DNA of 64,000 nt from Dickeya poaceiphila (GTDB taxonomy: Bacteria; Pseudomonadota; Gammaproteobacteria; Enterobacterales; Enterobacteriaceae). The translations under genes and the position numbers were made by a program. The stretch lies in contig NZ_CP042220.2 of the NCBI RefSeq assembly GCF_007858975.2, positions 2,480,001 through 2,544,000 on the forward strand, written 5' to 3'. Below, piece by piece: positions 26,439-35,794 of the stretch (within the stretch, counting starts at the first letter, position 1; each line of letters opens with the position of its first letter). The notes beneath the pieces are model-generated. The model ran no database searches. It had not been told where the DNA came from and was given only the letters and a program-made list of their open reading frames with translations.

Positions 26439-26466
26439 GGCCCCTGGGAACAACACCTCAGGGGCC
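26439..26466. terminator. GC-rich hairpin between the small peptide gene and bglX
   Basis: GGCCCCTG (26439-26446) pairs with CAGGGGCC (26459-26466), with TTTATTTAT eleven bases further on the plus strand. It lies between convergent genes and could serve either. Confidence 0.55.
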
Positions 26467-26492
26467 ACGGTTTATTTATCTACAGCAACGCG

Positions 26493-28826
26493 TTACAGCA
26501 AGGTAAAGCTGCCGGTTTTCACGCGCTGAGAATCCAGCCCAATCATCACATCAAACTTGCCCGGCTCCACCACCTGCTGCATCTGTGCGTTGTAGAACAT
26601 CAGATCCTGCGGCGACAGAGTAAAGGTCACGGTGCGGCTTTCACCCGGCATCAGCATCACCTTCTGGAAGCCACGCAGTTCTTTCACCGGACGACTGACC
26701 GACGCCACCACATCATGCAGATACAGCTGCGCTACGGTTTCGCCGGCGCGTTTACCGGTGTTGGTGACCGTTACCGAGGCGCTAATGCTGCCGTTGCGCT
26801 TCATCGTCGGGCTGGAGAGTTTCACGTCCGACACCGTAAAGGTGGTGTAACTCAGACCGTAACCAAACGGATACAGCGGGCCGTTGGCCTCGTCGAAATA
26901 ATGCGAGGTGTATTTGTTGGGCGCATCCGCCGAATACGGACGACCGGTCGGCAGGTGGTTGTAGTACATCGGGATCTGACCTACCGAGCGCGGGAAGGTC
27001 ATCGGCAGCTTACCGGACGGGTTATAATCGCCAAACAGCACATCGGCGATGGCGTTACCGCCTTCAGTACCGCTGAACCAGGTTTCCAGTATCGCGTTCG
27101 CCTGCTGATCTTCACGACTCAGGTCGAGTGGACGGCCATTCATCAGCACCAGCACCAGCGGCTTGCCGGTGGCTTTCAGCGCAGCAATCAACGCTTTCTG
27201 CTCCGGCGGAATCGTGATTTTGGCACGGCTGGAGGCTTCGTGCGCCATCCCCTGGGATTCGCCCACTACCGCTACCACCACGTCGGATTTCTTCGCCACG
27301 TCCACCGCTTCGTCAATCATCGCCTGCGGCGAGCGAGGATCAATCACAACCGACTCATCATACTCGTTCAGGAATTTGATCAACCCCGGATGGTTGGTGA
27401 CGTTCGAGCCTTTAGCGTAGTAAACCCGCGCATTATACCCAACGGCTTTACGGATGCCTTCATACACGGTGACCGCCTGTGCCGGGCGCCCTGCGGCGGA
27501 CCAACTGCCGATAATGTCACGTTTGCTGTCGGCCAGCGGTCCCACCACCGCGATAGCGCCGGATTTTTTCAACGGCAGAATATCAAGGCGGTTTTTCAAC
27601 AACACCAGACTGCGGCGCGCTACGTCACGCGCTTCTTCGCGGTGCAGACGACTCTCGGCATTGGTGTCAATCGGGTCGGAACCCACCGGGCCAAGGTGAC
27701 GATACGGGTCCTGGAACAGGCCCATGTCATATTTCATGTTCAGTACCTGGCGGCAGGCATCATCAATATTTTTCATACTGACCACGCCGCGCTTGACCAG
27801 CTCCGGCAGATAACGCACGAAATACTCGTCGCTCATGCTCATGTCGATGCCGGACTGCACCGCAATGCGCGATGCATCGCTGGGGTCCGCCGCCACACCG
27901 TGCTTGATAAGCTCTTTAATAGCGCCGTGATCACTGATAGTAATGCCTTTGAAATGCCACTGGTCACGCAGCACGTCTCTCAACAACCAGCGGTTTGAGG
28001 TAGCCGGTACGCCGTTGATGGAGTTGAGCGACACCATCACGCCATAACTGCCTGCATCAATCGCGGCTTTGTAGGGCGGCATGTAATCCTGGAACATGCG
28101 TTGCGGACTCATATCGACGGTGTTGTAGTCTCGCCCGCCTTCCGCCGCGCCGTACAACGCATAATGTTTCACGCTGGTCATCAGCGAGTGGCGACCAGCC
28201 AGGTCATCACCCTGAAAACCTTTTACCGTGACACGGGCGATTTCACTGGTCAGATAGGTATCTTCGCCAAAACCTTCGGAGACACGGCCCCATCGCGGAT
28301 CACGGGTGATATCCACCATAGGCGCCCAGGTCATGTTCAGGCCATCTTCGGTCGCTTCATACGCGGCAATTCTCGATGACAGCTCCACAGCGCTCATGTC
28401 CCAGCTGGAAGCCAGCCCTAATCCAATAGGGAATACGGTACGCTGGCCGTGCACGACGTCATAGGCGAAAAACAGTGGAATTTTCAGGCGGCTGAGTTGC
28501 ATCACCTGATCCTGCATCACGCGGATATCATGTCGGGTAACGGTGTTGAAAATGCCGCCGACCTGACCGTTGCGAATCATTTCACGGATGGCGTGTTTCG
28601 GATTATCCGGGCCGACGCTGATCAAACGAAGCTGGCCAATCTTTTCATCCAGCGTCATTTTCTTCATCAAGTCGTTAACGAAGGCATCGCGCTGCTGCCC
28701 GGCGGGTGTTACCTGCGGTGACGTCTGTTGCGACAGACTTTTTTGTAACACCGCACCGGGCGTCTGCGCCCATAGCGGGCTACAGGCCAGGCCGACCGCG
28801 AGCGCCAGTGAAGTAAACCGTTTCAT
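26493..28826 (-). CDS. bglX: Periplasmic beta-glucosidase BglX (GH3)
   Basis: The protein is 777 residues from the ATG at 28826 (E. coli BglX is 765); the longer frame to 28955 is rejected because residues 1-21 from this ATG form a clear Sec signal. It has the GH3 TIM-barrel with K-H-Y-A-L-Y-G-A and the nucleophile Asp in I-S-D-H-G-A-I, the alpha/beta sandwich domain and a C-terminal FN3-like domain (V-T-N-T-G-x-R-A-G-E-x-V-A-Q-L-Y). It removes glucose units from beta-linked oligosaccharides in the periplasm, which suits plant cell-wall use. It lies downstream of a long inverted repeat. Confidence 0.94.
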   Translation of the reverse strand: MKRFTSLALAVGLACSPLWAQTPGAVLQKSLSQQTSPQVTPAGQQRDAFVNDLMKKMTLDEKIGQLRLISVGPDNPKHAIREMIRNGQVGGIFNTVTRHDIRVMQDQVMQLSRLKIPLFFAYDVVHGQRTVFPIGLGLASSWDMSAVELSSRIAAYEATEDGLNMTWAPMVDITRDPRWGRVSEGFGEDTYLTSEIARVTVKGFQGDDLAGRHSLMTSVKHYALYGAAEGGRDYNTVDMSPQRMFQDYMPPYKAAIDAGSYGVMVSLNSINGVPATSNRWLLRDVLRDQWHFKGITISDHGAIKELIKHGVAADPSDASRIAVQSGIDMSMSDEYFVRYLPELVKRGVVSMKNIDDACRQVLNMKYDMGLFQDPYRHLGPVGSDPIDTNAESRLHREEARDVARRSLVLLKNRLDILPLKKSGAIAVVGPLADSKRDIIGSWSAAGRPAQAVTVYEGIRKAVGYNARVYYAKGSNVTNHPGLIKFLNEYDESVVIDPRSPQAMIDEAVDVAKKSDVVVAVVGESQGMAHEASSRAKITIPPEQKALIAALKATGKPLVLVLMNGRPLDLSREDQQANAILETWFSGTEGGNAIADVLFGDYNPSGKLPMTFPRSVGQIPMYYNHLPTGRPYSADAPNKYTSHYFDEANGPLYPFGYGLSYTTFTVSDVKLSSPTMKRNGSISASVTVTNTGKRAGETVAQLYLHDVVASVSRPVKELRGFQKVMLMPGESRTVTFTLSPQDLMFYNAQMQQVVEPGKFDVMIGLDSQRVKTGSFTLL

Positions 28827-28917
28827 TGTTATTGCGAGTTCCCTTAGCAGTTGTCGGTTCAGAAAGCGACAGTCTGCCCGATGAGTGTGATTGACAAGGC
28901 GGCTAATGTGCCACAAA

Positions 28918-28962
28918 ACCGTGAGCGGAAAAACGGATATCACGTATTTTCCCACTCACGGT
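28918..28962 (-). terminator. Long imperfect inverted repeat between the aminotransferase and bglX
   Basis: Arms 28918-28933 and 28947-28962 pair at 14 of 16 positions around a 13-base loop. The core is ACCGTGAG/CTCACGGT. Read leftward the stem is preceded by little A and followed by TTTTG, so it can be the aminotransferase terminator. It also lies 92-136 bases before bglX and could be an operator; the sequence alone cannot decide. Confidence 0.5.
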
Positions 28963-29054
28963 GTGATGCAGCACAAGGGCTGGAGAGGAATCACACACCT
29001 ATCAAACAACTCGCTATCCGGTAAACCACAAGCCTGTGCTATCGGTTGCAATCG

Positions 29055-30395
29055 TCAGGAAGCGGTAGCGCTCAGTGCCTGATCCAGCGCACCGACCAGC
29101 CAGTCGATATCATGTGCCTGAAACGCCAGCGTCGGACGCAGTTTCAGAACATTCCCATGCGGACCAGCCACCGAGGTCAACACGCGCTGCTCACGCAGCT
29201 GTTCGATGACGTTCAGCGCCCGTGTTTTGTCCGGCGTTTTGTCGTCACGGTCGCTGACCAGTTCGAAACCGATAAACAACCCGGCGCCGCGAACGTCGCC
29301 CACACAGGCATGACGATCCGCCAACCCAGCCAGTTCTTTCAGCAACCGGGCGCCAACAACCTTGCTGTGCTCCTGCAGTTTCTCTTCACGAATCACCGTC
29401 AGCACCGCCTGTGCCGCTGCCATCGACACCGGGTTGCCGCCAAAGGTATTGAAATAGGGAATGTCATCGCTAAATGCGGCCAGCACTTCAGGTTTCGCCA
29501 GCAGCGCCGATACCGGGATGCCATTACCCATCGGCTTACCCATGGTGATAATGTCCGGCACGATGTCGTGACGGGCAAAGCCCCAGAAGGCGTCGCCGGT
29601 GCGGGCAAAGCCCGGCTGCACTTCATCGGCAATGAAGATGCCGCCATTGGCGTGCACCACCTCGATAGCGGCCTGCAAATAACCCGCCGGTCCCGGCAGT
29701 ACGCCATCGGAAGAGAAAATCGAGTCGGCAAGAAAACCCGCAAATTTGATGCCGTGGGCAGCCATGTCATCGATCTGCTTCTGGATTTCCCCAGCAAACC
29801 AGACGCCCAGATCCGGAGCATCGACACGATAACGATCCGGCGCTGGCACCAGACGGGTGGTCGCGGCAATCGGCTGACCGCTGCCCAGCGCAGGCGACGC
29901 GCCGGAAGTCAGTTCGCTGGTGCCGTGGTACGCCTCGCGGGTGACGATAATCCCGGTGCCGCCACTGTAAGCACGCGCTACGCGAATCGCCAGATCGTTG
30001 GCTTCAGAGCCGGTACACATGTACATCGCTTTGGTGATGTCTTTTGGCACCAGCGTCAGCAGGTCTTCGGTGTAATCCAGAATGCGGTCATGCAGGTAGC
30101 GGGTATGGGTATTGAGCTGGCACATCTGCGCGTGCACCGCCTCAATCACCGCCGGGTGGCAATGACCAATGCTGGCGACGTTGTTGTACACATCCAGATA
30201 CTGGTTACCTGCCGCGTCCCACAGGTATTGCTTCTCGCCGCGCACCAGATGTACCGGGTTACGGTAGAAAAGCCGGTAAGAATCGCCCAATATCCTGCCG
30301 CGTTTTTCCGTCAGCGTGCGGATATCGTCGGTCAGTGCCGCCGCATGTTCCGCCCGGAAGCTGTTGGTATCCATAATGGTTGAACGTGTCGCCAT
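29055..30395 (-). CDS. Class III PLP aminotransferase/phospho-lyase family protein
   Basis: The 446-residue protein is a class III (AGXT2/ethanolamine-phosphate phospho-lyase-like) enzyme. Visible blocks are Y-L-D-V-Y-N-N-V-A-S-I-G-H-C-H-P near residue 65, G-S-E-A-N-D-L-A, A-Y-H-G-T near 160, the I-A-D-E-V-Q-P-G-F-x-R-T-G motif near 240 and the PLP lysine in M-G-K-P-M-G-N-G. A methionine at residue 8 is another possible start. The D-E-V-Q-P-G-F (rather than D-E-V-Q-x-G) and H-C-H-P features favour the subgroup of phospho-lyases and omega-transaminases acting on amines. Substrate is unknown. It is divergent from a DeoR-type regulator that probably controls it. Confidence 0.85.
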   Translation of the reverse strand: MATRSTIMDTNSFRAEHAAALTDDIRTLTEKRGRILGDSYRLFYRNPVHLVRGEKQYLWDAAGNQYLDVYNNVASIGHCHPAVIEAVHAQMCQLNTHTRYLHDRILDYTEDLLTLVPKDITKAMYMCTGSEANDLAIRVARAYSGGTGIIVTREAYHGTSELTSGASPALGSGQPIAATTRLVPAPDRYRVDAPDLGVWFAGEIQKQIDDMAAHGIKFAGFLADSIFSSDGVLPGPAGYLQAAIEVVHANGGIFIADEVQPGFARTGDAFWGFARHDIVPDIITMGKPMGNGIPVSALLAKPEVLAAFSDDIPYFNTFGGNPVSMAAAQAVLTVIREEKLQEHSKVVGARLLKELAGLADRHACVGDVRGAGLFIGFELVSDRDDKTPDKTRALNVIEQLREQRVLTSVAGPHGNVLKLRPTLAFQAHDIDWLVGALDQALSATAS

Positions 30396-30787
30396 GATGA
30401 CTCCAGATTAAATGTAATGTGCCCAGCGTATGATGGCTGTCGGCTCTGCGCCGCCGCCTGATAAACACTACCCTACACCAAAAGCAACAAAATACACAAA
30501 TACAAAAATACGCACTATTTAGTGACGTAAAAACCACCAAGAAAGCATATCATAACGGCGAGCCAGCTCACAAAAACACCACCATGAAAACAAAATAAAA
30601 ACAATAAATTATATCGAACAGGCATTTTCCTGCATTTCCCATCCCCCCGCTTGCCAGGCTTGCCATACCTGTTATGCTTAAAAGCACAAAAATACACAAA
30701 GAATCCACTCATTGTTGAACCTGATCGTGCGCCGCCTTGCCGTTATAATGGCGACGACTATTGCGCTGACCGAGAGAATGCCCGCTG
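30396..30787. other. Divergent promoter region with repeated AT-rich operators
   Basis: Three related motifs are present: ACAAAATACACAAA (30487-30500), TACAAAAATACGCAC (30501-30515) and ACAAAAATACACAAA (30686-30700). They sit on either side of an AT-rich core between the aminotransferase (leftward) and deoR-type gene (rightward). Direct repeats of this kind are usual binding sites for DeoR-family repressors and allow DNA looping. Confidence 0.6.
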
Positions 30788-31564
30788 ATGCTTGAAGAAA
30801 CCCGTCTGCACCGTATCCGTTTGCTACTGTCGTCCCTCAACCGGGTGAGTACCGAACACATCATTCAGCATTTGGGGGTATCGCGGGAAACCGTACGGCG
30901 CGATGTACTCAAACTGGAAGCACAAGGCGTGCTGCGCCGGGTGCACGGCGGCATTGTGGCAATCGGCGCCGAGCCGGAGCCGCCGTTGTCAGTTCGCAAC
31001 ACAGTGCGGGAACAAGAGAAGCTGGCAATCGCCCAACTGGCAGCACAACAATTGAAAGCGGGTCAAACGCTGTTTATCGATGCTGGCAGCACCACCGCTC
31101 TGCTGGCTGGCGAACTGCTGCGGCTTCCCGGCATGACCATTATCACCAACAGCCTGAATGTGGCGCTGAAACTCACCGCCGCCGAAACCGAGGCGTATTC
31201 ACCGCATGACGTCATCCTGCTCGGCGGCCACATGGGCGCGGCGTCACAGGCCACCAGCGGCGCACTGACGGTGACGGAAATCCAGCGCTACCGCGCCGAT
31301 GTCGCCCTGCTATCGCCGGTCGGTATCGCCAGTCAGTCCGGCGCCAGCAGTTTCTCCCACCATGAAGCAGCGATTGCCGGGGCGATGTCGCGCAGCTCCA
31401 GACAGCGCATCATGTTGGCGGACCACAGCAAGATTGGCATCACCAGCCGTGTTATTTACGCCTCCCCTGCTGATATCGACATATTGATTAGCGACAGCGC
31501 CAGTCGCAATAACGCCGATCTCACTGCGTTACAAGCGACATGCGGCCAGGTGCTGCTGACCTGA
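30788..31564 (+). CDS. DeoR/GlpR family transcriptional regulator
   Basis: The 258-residue protein starts with a DeoR winged HTH (R-x-x-R-I-R-x-L-L, then L-G-V-S-R-E-T-V-R-R-D-V-L-K-L-E-x-x-G-V-L-R-R-V-H-G-G, residues 20-58). The C-terminal sugar-phosphate isomerase-like domain includes F-I-D-A-G-S-T-T and the effector loop L-L-G-G. Family members respond to phosphorylated sugars or related metabolites. It faces the class III aminotransferase across repeated AT-rich sites and most likely represses that gene and itself. Confidence 0.9.
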   Translation: MLEETRLHRIRLLLSSLNRVSTEHIIQHLGVSRETVRRDVLKLEAQGVLRRVHGGIVAIGAEPEPPLSVRNTVREQEKLAIAQLAAQQLKAGQTLFIDAGSTTALLAGELLRLPGMTIITNSLNVALKLTAAETEAYSPHDVILLGGHMGAASQATSGALTVTEIQRYRADVALLSPVGIASQSGASSFSHHEAAIAGAMSRSSRQRIMLADHSKIGITSRVIYASPADIDILISDSASRNNADLTALQATCGQVLLT

Positions 31565-31656
31565 ACGGCTTTACTGACCAATCAACTGGTGCATATCACT
31601 GATTTCATGATATATCCAGATAATAAAATGACTGCTATATCACCATGGAGGAAGAC

Positions 31657-32343
31657 ATGTATCAGCTACACATCGCCAATAAAAACTACTCGTCCTGGTC
31701 ACTGCGCCCCTGGATTTTACTTAAAGCACTGGATATTCCGTTTGAAGAAATTCTGACCCCCTTTGCACCCACTCCGGTTCAGGCAGCGTTCAAAACCTTC
31801 TCACCGACCGGCAAAGTGCCTTGTCTTATCGATGGTGACATCACTGTATGGGATTCGCTGTCCATTACTGAGTATCTGGCGGAAGATCACCCGTCAGTCT
31901 GGCCACAAGACAAAGCTGCACGCGCCTGGGCGCGCAGTGCGGCGGCGGAAATGCATTCTGGCTTTAGTGCGCTGCGTAACCAGTGCTCCATGAGTTGCGG
32001 CGTGCGGGTGAAACTCCACACCATCACTGCTGCATTACAGGGCGATATCGACAGGCTGAATCAGTTGTGGCAGGAAGGCATAGAGCGGTTTGGCGGGCCG
32101 TTTCTGGCCGGTGCACAGTTCAGTGCAGTAGACGCATTTTTCGCTCCGGTGGTGTTTCGTGCGCAAACTTACGCACTGCCGCTCACCGGCGACGCTGCGC
32201 ATTATGTCAGTCACCTGCTGGCCCATCCGGCGATGCAACTCTGGTATCAGCAGGCGCTGGCAGAAACCTGGCGTGAGCCTGGCCATGAAGAAGAAATCGC
32301 GGCATCAGGCCAGATGGTTCAGGACTGGCGGGCAGCGCCGTAA
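31657..32343 (+). CDS. Glutathione S-transferase family protein
   Basis: The protein is 228 residues from the ATG at 31657; an earlier ATG at 31645 is part of the GGAGGAAG ribosome site, so it is not used. The N-terminal thioredoxin-like domain has Y-S-S-W-S-L-R-P-W-I (residues 9-18) with catalytic Ser, then G-K-V-P-C-L and the D-S-L-S-I-T-E-Y-L-A-E glutathione site. A helical C-terminal domain has D-A-F-F-A-P-V. The pattern is zeta/theta-like. It may detoxify electrophiles in the cytoplasm. The gene is 92 bases after deoR and may or may not be cotranscribed. Confidence 0.87.
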   Translation: MYQLHIANKNYSSWSLRPWILLKALDIPFEEILTPFAPTPVQAAFKTFSPTGKVPCLIDGDITVWDSLSITEYLAEDHPSVWPQDKAARAWARSAAAEMHSGFSALRNQCSMSCGVRVKLHTITAALQGDIDRLNQLWQEGIERFGGPFLAGAQFSAVDAFFAPVVFRAQTYALPLTGDAAHYVSHLLAHPAMQLWYQQALAETWREPGHEEEIAASGQMVQDWRAAP

Positions 32344-32361
32344 CACCGCCCGTACTCTCAG

Positions 32362-33318
32362 TTATTCGTCCGCTTCGGCGACAGCAGCGCTGTTGCCGTG
32401 CGGCTGACGCGACGCCAGCGACCTCTGTTTCTTGTAGCTCAGCGCTGCTGCCGGCACTGGGCTGATCTTACCGGTTTCCAGCCAGTTACGCAGGCGATTG
32501 GCATCGGCGAAATGGGTGAATTTACCAAACGCATCCAGCACCACCAGCGACACAGGTCGGCCATTGATTACGGTACGCATCACCAGACAGTGGCCGGCCT
32601 GATTGGTAAAGCCGGTTTTGGTCAACTGGATGTTCCAGTCCGACCGATAGATCAGATGGTTGGTATTGCGAAACGGCAGACTGTAAGACGGGTGGGTAAA
32701 GACTGCGGTTTTCTCCTGCGACGTGCTGAGCTGACTCAGCAACGGATACTGTTTGGAGGCAATCAGCAATTTAGTCAGGTCGCGCGCAGTAGAGACGTTG
32801 CTGGTAGACAGCCCGGTCGGCTCCACATAATGCGTATGCGTCATACCCAGCGCTTTGGCTTTCGCGTTCATCGCCGCGATAAACGCCTGATATCCGCCGC
32901 GGTAGTGATGCGCGAGGCTGGCTGCCGCCCGGTTTTCTGACGACATCAACGCCAGCAGCAGCATATCGTGACGACTGATTTCACTTCCCAGACGCACGCG
33001 AGAATACACTCCTCTCATCTCTTTAGTCTGGCTGATATCAACGGAGATCAGCTCGTCCAGAGGCTGGTTAGCATCCAGCACGACCATGGCGGTCATCAGT
33101 TTGGTGACCGAGGCAATCGGCACGACCACATCCGGATTGCTGGAATAGAGCACGTCGTTATTACGTAAATCCACCACCATCGCGCTGCCGGATGCAATCT
33201 CCTGGCGGGATGGTACATGTTGTGCTACAGGGGTTTTGGCCGCAGCGTGTGGCGCAAAGCAGACAGGCGCTGAGAGCAACAACAGGCTTACAACGGAAAG
33301 CCGAAATTTTTTATTCAT
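32362..33318 (-). CDS. pbpG: D-alanyl-D-alanine endopeptidase (PBP7)
   Basis: The 318-residue protein has a Sec signal (residues 1-28) and the three penicillin-binding active-site motifs: S-V-T-K near residue 69, the S-E-N triad near 126 (S-S-E-N-R-A-A) and K-T-G in L-T-K-T-G-F-T-N near 235. This fits PbpG, which cuts D-Ala-meso-DAP cross-links in the periplasm. Length matches E. coli PbpG (about 310). The stop is only 18 bases from the convergent GST stop. Confidence 0.93.
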   Translation of the reverse strand: MNKKFRLSVVSLLLLSAPVCFAPHAAAKTPVAQHVPSRQEIASGSAMVVDLRNNDVLYSSNPDVVVPIASVTKLMTAMVVLDANQPLDELISVDISQTKEMRGVYSRVRLGSEISRHDMLLLALMSSENRAAASLAHHYRGGYQAFIAAMNAKAKALGMTHTHYVEPTGLSTSNVSTARDLTKLLIASKQYPLLSQLSTSQEKTAVFTHPSYSLPFRNTNHLIYRSDWNIQLTKTGFTNQAGHCLVMRTVINGRPVSLVVLDAFGKFTHFADANRLRNWLETGKISPVPAAALSYKKQRSLASRQPHGNSAAVAEADE

Positions 33319-33546
33319 TATTCAATAGCTTAAACAGTGTACTGTTAACTGAAAAAACAACGAGGCATTATAATGCGCCTGTGGATAGCGTGCACTCCGT
33401 CCGCCTAAAAGCTTTGTGACAAAGTTTAACAACCGCTCATCCAAACTGGCGGCGGTTGTCTCACATTGATGCTCATGGTATTTCGACAACCCCTCCGTCA
33501 GTTAACCATCAGGCAGTTAGCATGATGCGGTAATAGACGCCACCGC

Positions 33547-34119
33547 CTAATATCCCAACAGTTGACGATAGGATCGGGTTTCAATGCTGTCCATGTGCAA
33601 TCCGAGCCGCAAGGCACACCCCTGACAGTGCTCGCTCAGAATATCCAGCTCCGCTTCTTCCTCTGTCATGCAGGAAATTTCAACGAAATGCCCTAATGAC
33701 TCGATATAATCCAGCGTGATGTGGAATCGCTCAAGAAAATAGATGCTGCGGGTTTTATTCACCTCGAAGATCGGCAGAAATCCGAGCGTTCTCAGCATAC
33801 TGTCGGTCATGTCGAACGATTCAACGTTGACGGCCTCGCAGCGCCCCATACGTGGCCCTTTCACGATCCACAGTTTGATCCCTGATGGAGCCATACGGCG
33901 TAATACCATACTGATATTTTGTTGCCACAGCGTCTTTTCTGCCGAGTCATAATAAATGTCGTGTTCCTTGTTTTCGAATACAAACGACTCAGGATGGTGA
34001 CTGAATAAATTTTCACGAAAAGCGACAATATCCTGAATACGAAATTTCAACTCAACTTCATATTTCCCTCTGAAATGCTCGTGCACTTTTTTTCTCCGCT
34101 TATCGGTTTTCTCTGACAC
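33547..34119 (-). CDS. cyaB: CYTH-domain protein, class IV adenylate cyclase (CyaB) type
   Basis: The 190-residue protein has the CYTH signature E-V-E-L-K near residues 21-25, the usual Y-Y-D-S (D-I-Y-Y-D-S), an R-R-x-x-x-x-x-x-K/W-I-V-K-G-P-R strand pair, and late L-D-Y-I-E-S-L-G-H-F-V-E-I acidic blocks. These residues bind Mg-triphosphate inside the tunnel barrel. The family includes CyaB cyclases of Aeromonas and Yersinia and triphosphatases. The size and E-x-E-x-K placement favour a class IV cyclase, but enzyme activity cannot be told from the sequence. A Lys/Arg-rich N-terminal 14 residues precede the domain. Confidence 0.8.
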   Translation of the reverse strand: MSEKTDKRRKKVHEHFRGKYEVELKFRIQDIVAFRENLFSHHPESFVFENKEHDIYYDSAEKTLWQQNISMVLRRMAPSGIKLWIVKGPRMGRCEAVNVESFDMTDSMLRTLGFLPIFEVNKTRSIYFLERFHITLDYIESLGHFVEISCMTEEEAELDILSEHCQGCALRLGLHMDSIETRSYRQLLGY

Positions 34120-34653
34120 GTCTCATTATTTGGCGAATACATACAAAACAGACGATCAGGCCATGTTATATTTATCATTACAGCACTATTATCATACTAA
34201 CCATTTATACTCAGGTAGTTAGCCGCACAACGAGTGATTCTCGGCTACCCCTACTGCACCTTGTCTATCGTCTGGATAACAACGCGCGGACTACGCCAGC
34301 CTTTATTTGTATGTTGTGCTGAAATGAGCAGCAAAAAACAATAGCACAGTGTGCGTTCAACATGTTGGATGTGCGTTCAGCATGTTGAAATGGAATGCAG
34401 CGTTTTACACCAACATTCCCTCTATTTCATCAGGGCATTATTACAAATTATTTTTTTCGATGATCAGGTATAGATACGAAAGCATAATAATTCAATCCAC
34501 TGACTGCCATTTTGCTGATCAGATGAGTACATTGTTGTAAGTTTTCTTTTCATGAACAGGTCGTTACGAATAGATTATCATCACCGTACGATGCAGATAA
34601 CCCTCCTCAGATTGCGACACTCGCTATGGCACCGCACGTTATCTGCAATCCTT
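34120..34653. other. 530-base intergenic region with repeats
   Basis: I see no gene. The region is mostly AT-rich and holds the 20-bp tandem palindromic repeat at 34350-34389 and an inverted repeat TGCAGATAAC/GTTATCTGCA (34592-34601, 34638-34647) just beyond the dusC end. Confidence 0.5.
34350..34389. repeat. Tandem 20-bp repeat with inner palindrome
   Basis: Two units (34350-34369 and 34370-34389) are identical except for three positions. Each contains CA(A/G)CATGTTG; the first is a perfect palindrome. The spacing of 20 bases is two helix turns, as for paired operators. Confidence 0.75.
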
Positions 34654-35589
34654 TCATCCGATATCATCAATAACTCGTGCAATATCGGCGGAGGTCGTCA
34701 ACGCTCGAATCCGGCTGAACAGCTCGCTGGCGTCGTCATACTCCTTGCGCAGATAACCCAGCCACTGCTTGATGCGTGCTACGTGATACAAGCCGGTGTC
34801 GCCTTGCTTTTCCAGCCGCACGTATTTCTGTAGCAATTGCACCACCTCTGCCCACGGCATACGCGCTTCACGATATTTGATGACCCTACTCAGGTTGGGC
34901 ACATTGAGCGCGCCGCGGCCAATCATCACCGCATCGCAACCGGTCACGGCCATGCAATCCTGTGCGCTTTGCCAGTCCCAGATTTCTCCGTTGGCGATAA
35001 CGGGAATACGCAGGCGTTTGCGGATCTCGCCAATCGCCGCCCAGTTGATGCGCTCTGCCCGGTACCCCTCTTCCTTGGTACGCCCATGCACCACCAACTC
35101 GCTGGCTCCTGCCTGCTGTACGGCGTCGGCAATCTCGAACTGGCGATCACCAGAGTCCCAACCCAGCCGCACTTTTACCGTTACCGGCAACGATGACGGC
35201 ACCGCTTCGCGCATCGCTTTGGCAGCCCGATAGATCAAGTCAGGGTCTTTGAGCAGCGTAGCACCGCCACCGCTGCCGTTCACCATTTTGGATGGACAGC
35301 CACAGTTGAGATCGACGCCCCATGACCCAAGCTCCACCGCCCGTGCGGCATTTTCCGCCAGCCATTGCGGGTACTGACCGAGCAGTTGCACCCGCACCCG
35401 CGTGCCAGACGGTGTACGGCTGCCATGGCGCAATTCAGGGCACAATCGATAGAACGCTTTTACCGGCAGACGGCTATCCACCACCCGCAAAAACTCGGTG
35501 ATGCAGAGATCGTAATCATTCACTTCGGTGAGTAATTCCCGCACCAAAGCATCCAGCACCCCTTCCATCGGGGCCAGTAAAACGCGCAT
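34654..35589 (-). CDS. dusC: tRNA-dihydrouridine(16) synthase DusC
   Basis: The 311-residue protein is a TIM-barrel flavoprotein of the Dus family: L-A-P-M-E-G near the start, D-L-N-C-G-C-P-S-K at about 95-103 with the catalytic Cys, V-K-V-R-L-G-W, V-V-H-G-R-T-K-x-x-G-Y and I-A-N-G-E-I-W, then V-M-I-G-R-G-A. Length and the DusC-style N-terminal M-E-G-V-L-D point to DusC (U16 of tRNA). It reduces U to dihydrouridine using FMN and NADPH. It is close to rhlE, separated by the remnant below. Confidence 0.92.
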   Translation of the reverse strand: MRVLLAPMEGVLDALVRELLTEVNDYDLCITEFLRVVDSRLPVKAFYRLCPELRHGSRTPSGTRVRVQLLGQYPQWLAENAARAVELGSWGVDLNCGCPSKMVNGSGGGATLLKDPDLIYRAAKAMREAVPSSLPVTVKVRLGWDSGDRQFEIADAVQQAGASELVVHGRTKEEGYRAERINWAAIGEIRKRLRIPVIANGEIWDWQSAQDCMAVTGCDAVMIGRGALNVPNLSRVIKYREARMPWAEVVQLLQKYVRLEKQGDTGLYHVARIKQWLGYLRKEYDDASELFSRIRALTTSADIARVIDDIG

Positions 35590-35714
35590 AACTCAACTCA
35601 TCGCAAAAAAGTAAATGGTACTGTCAGCGGGAGAAACTGTCGATGAAAGAAACTGTTGGCAGGATAAACGGTTAATGGGAGCCACAACGCAACCGGGACC
35701 GGCAAAAGAATGGA

Positions 35715-35754
35715 CGGGAAAGTCAACACTTTCCCGCCGTGACACTTTCCCGCC
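35715..35754. other. Hairpin with a duplicated arm upstream of dusC
   Basis: CGGGAAAGT (35715-35723) pairs with ACTTTCCCG (35728-35736). ACACTTTCCCGCC occurs twice (35726-35738 and 35742-35754), so the left arm can pair with either copy. It lies 126-165 bases before the dusC start. Confidence 0.5.
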
Positions 35755-35794
35755 ATAGCACAGGAATTATGGACGAATATTCACCTGATAAAAA

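Noticed and set aside
34349..34540. 63-codon rightward frame in the dusC-CYTH gap
   Set aside because: No ribosome site or homology, and it starts inside the tandem repeat.
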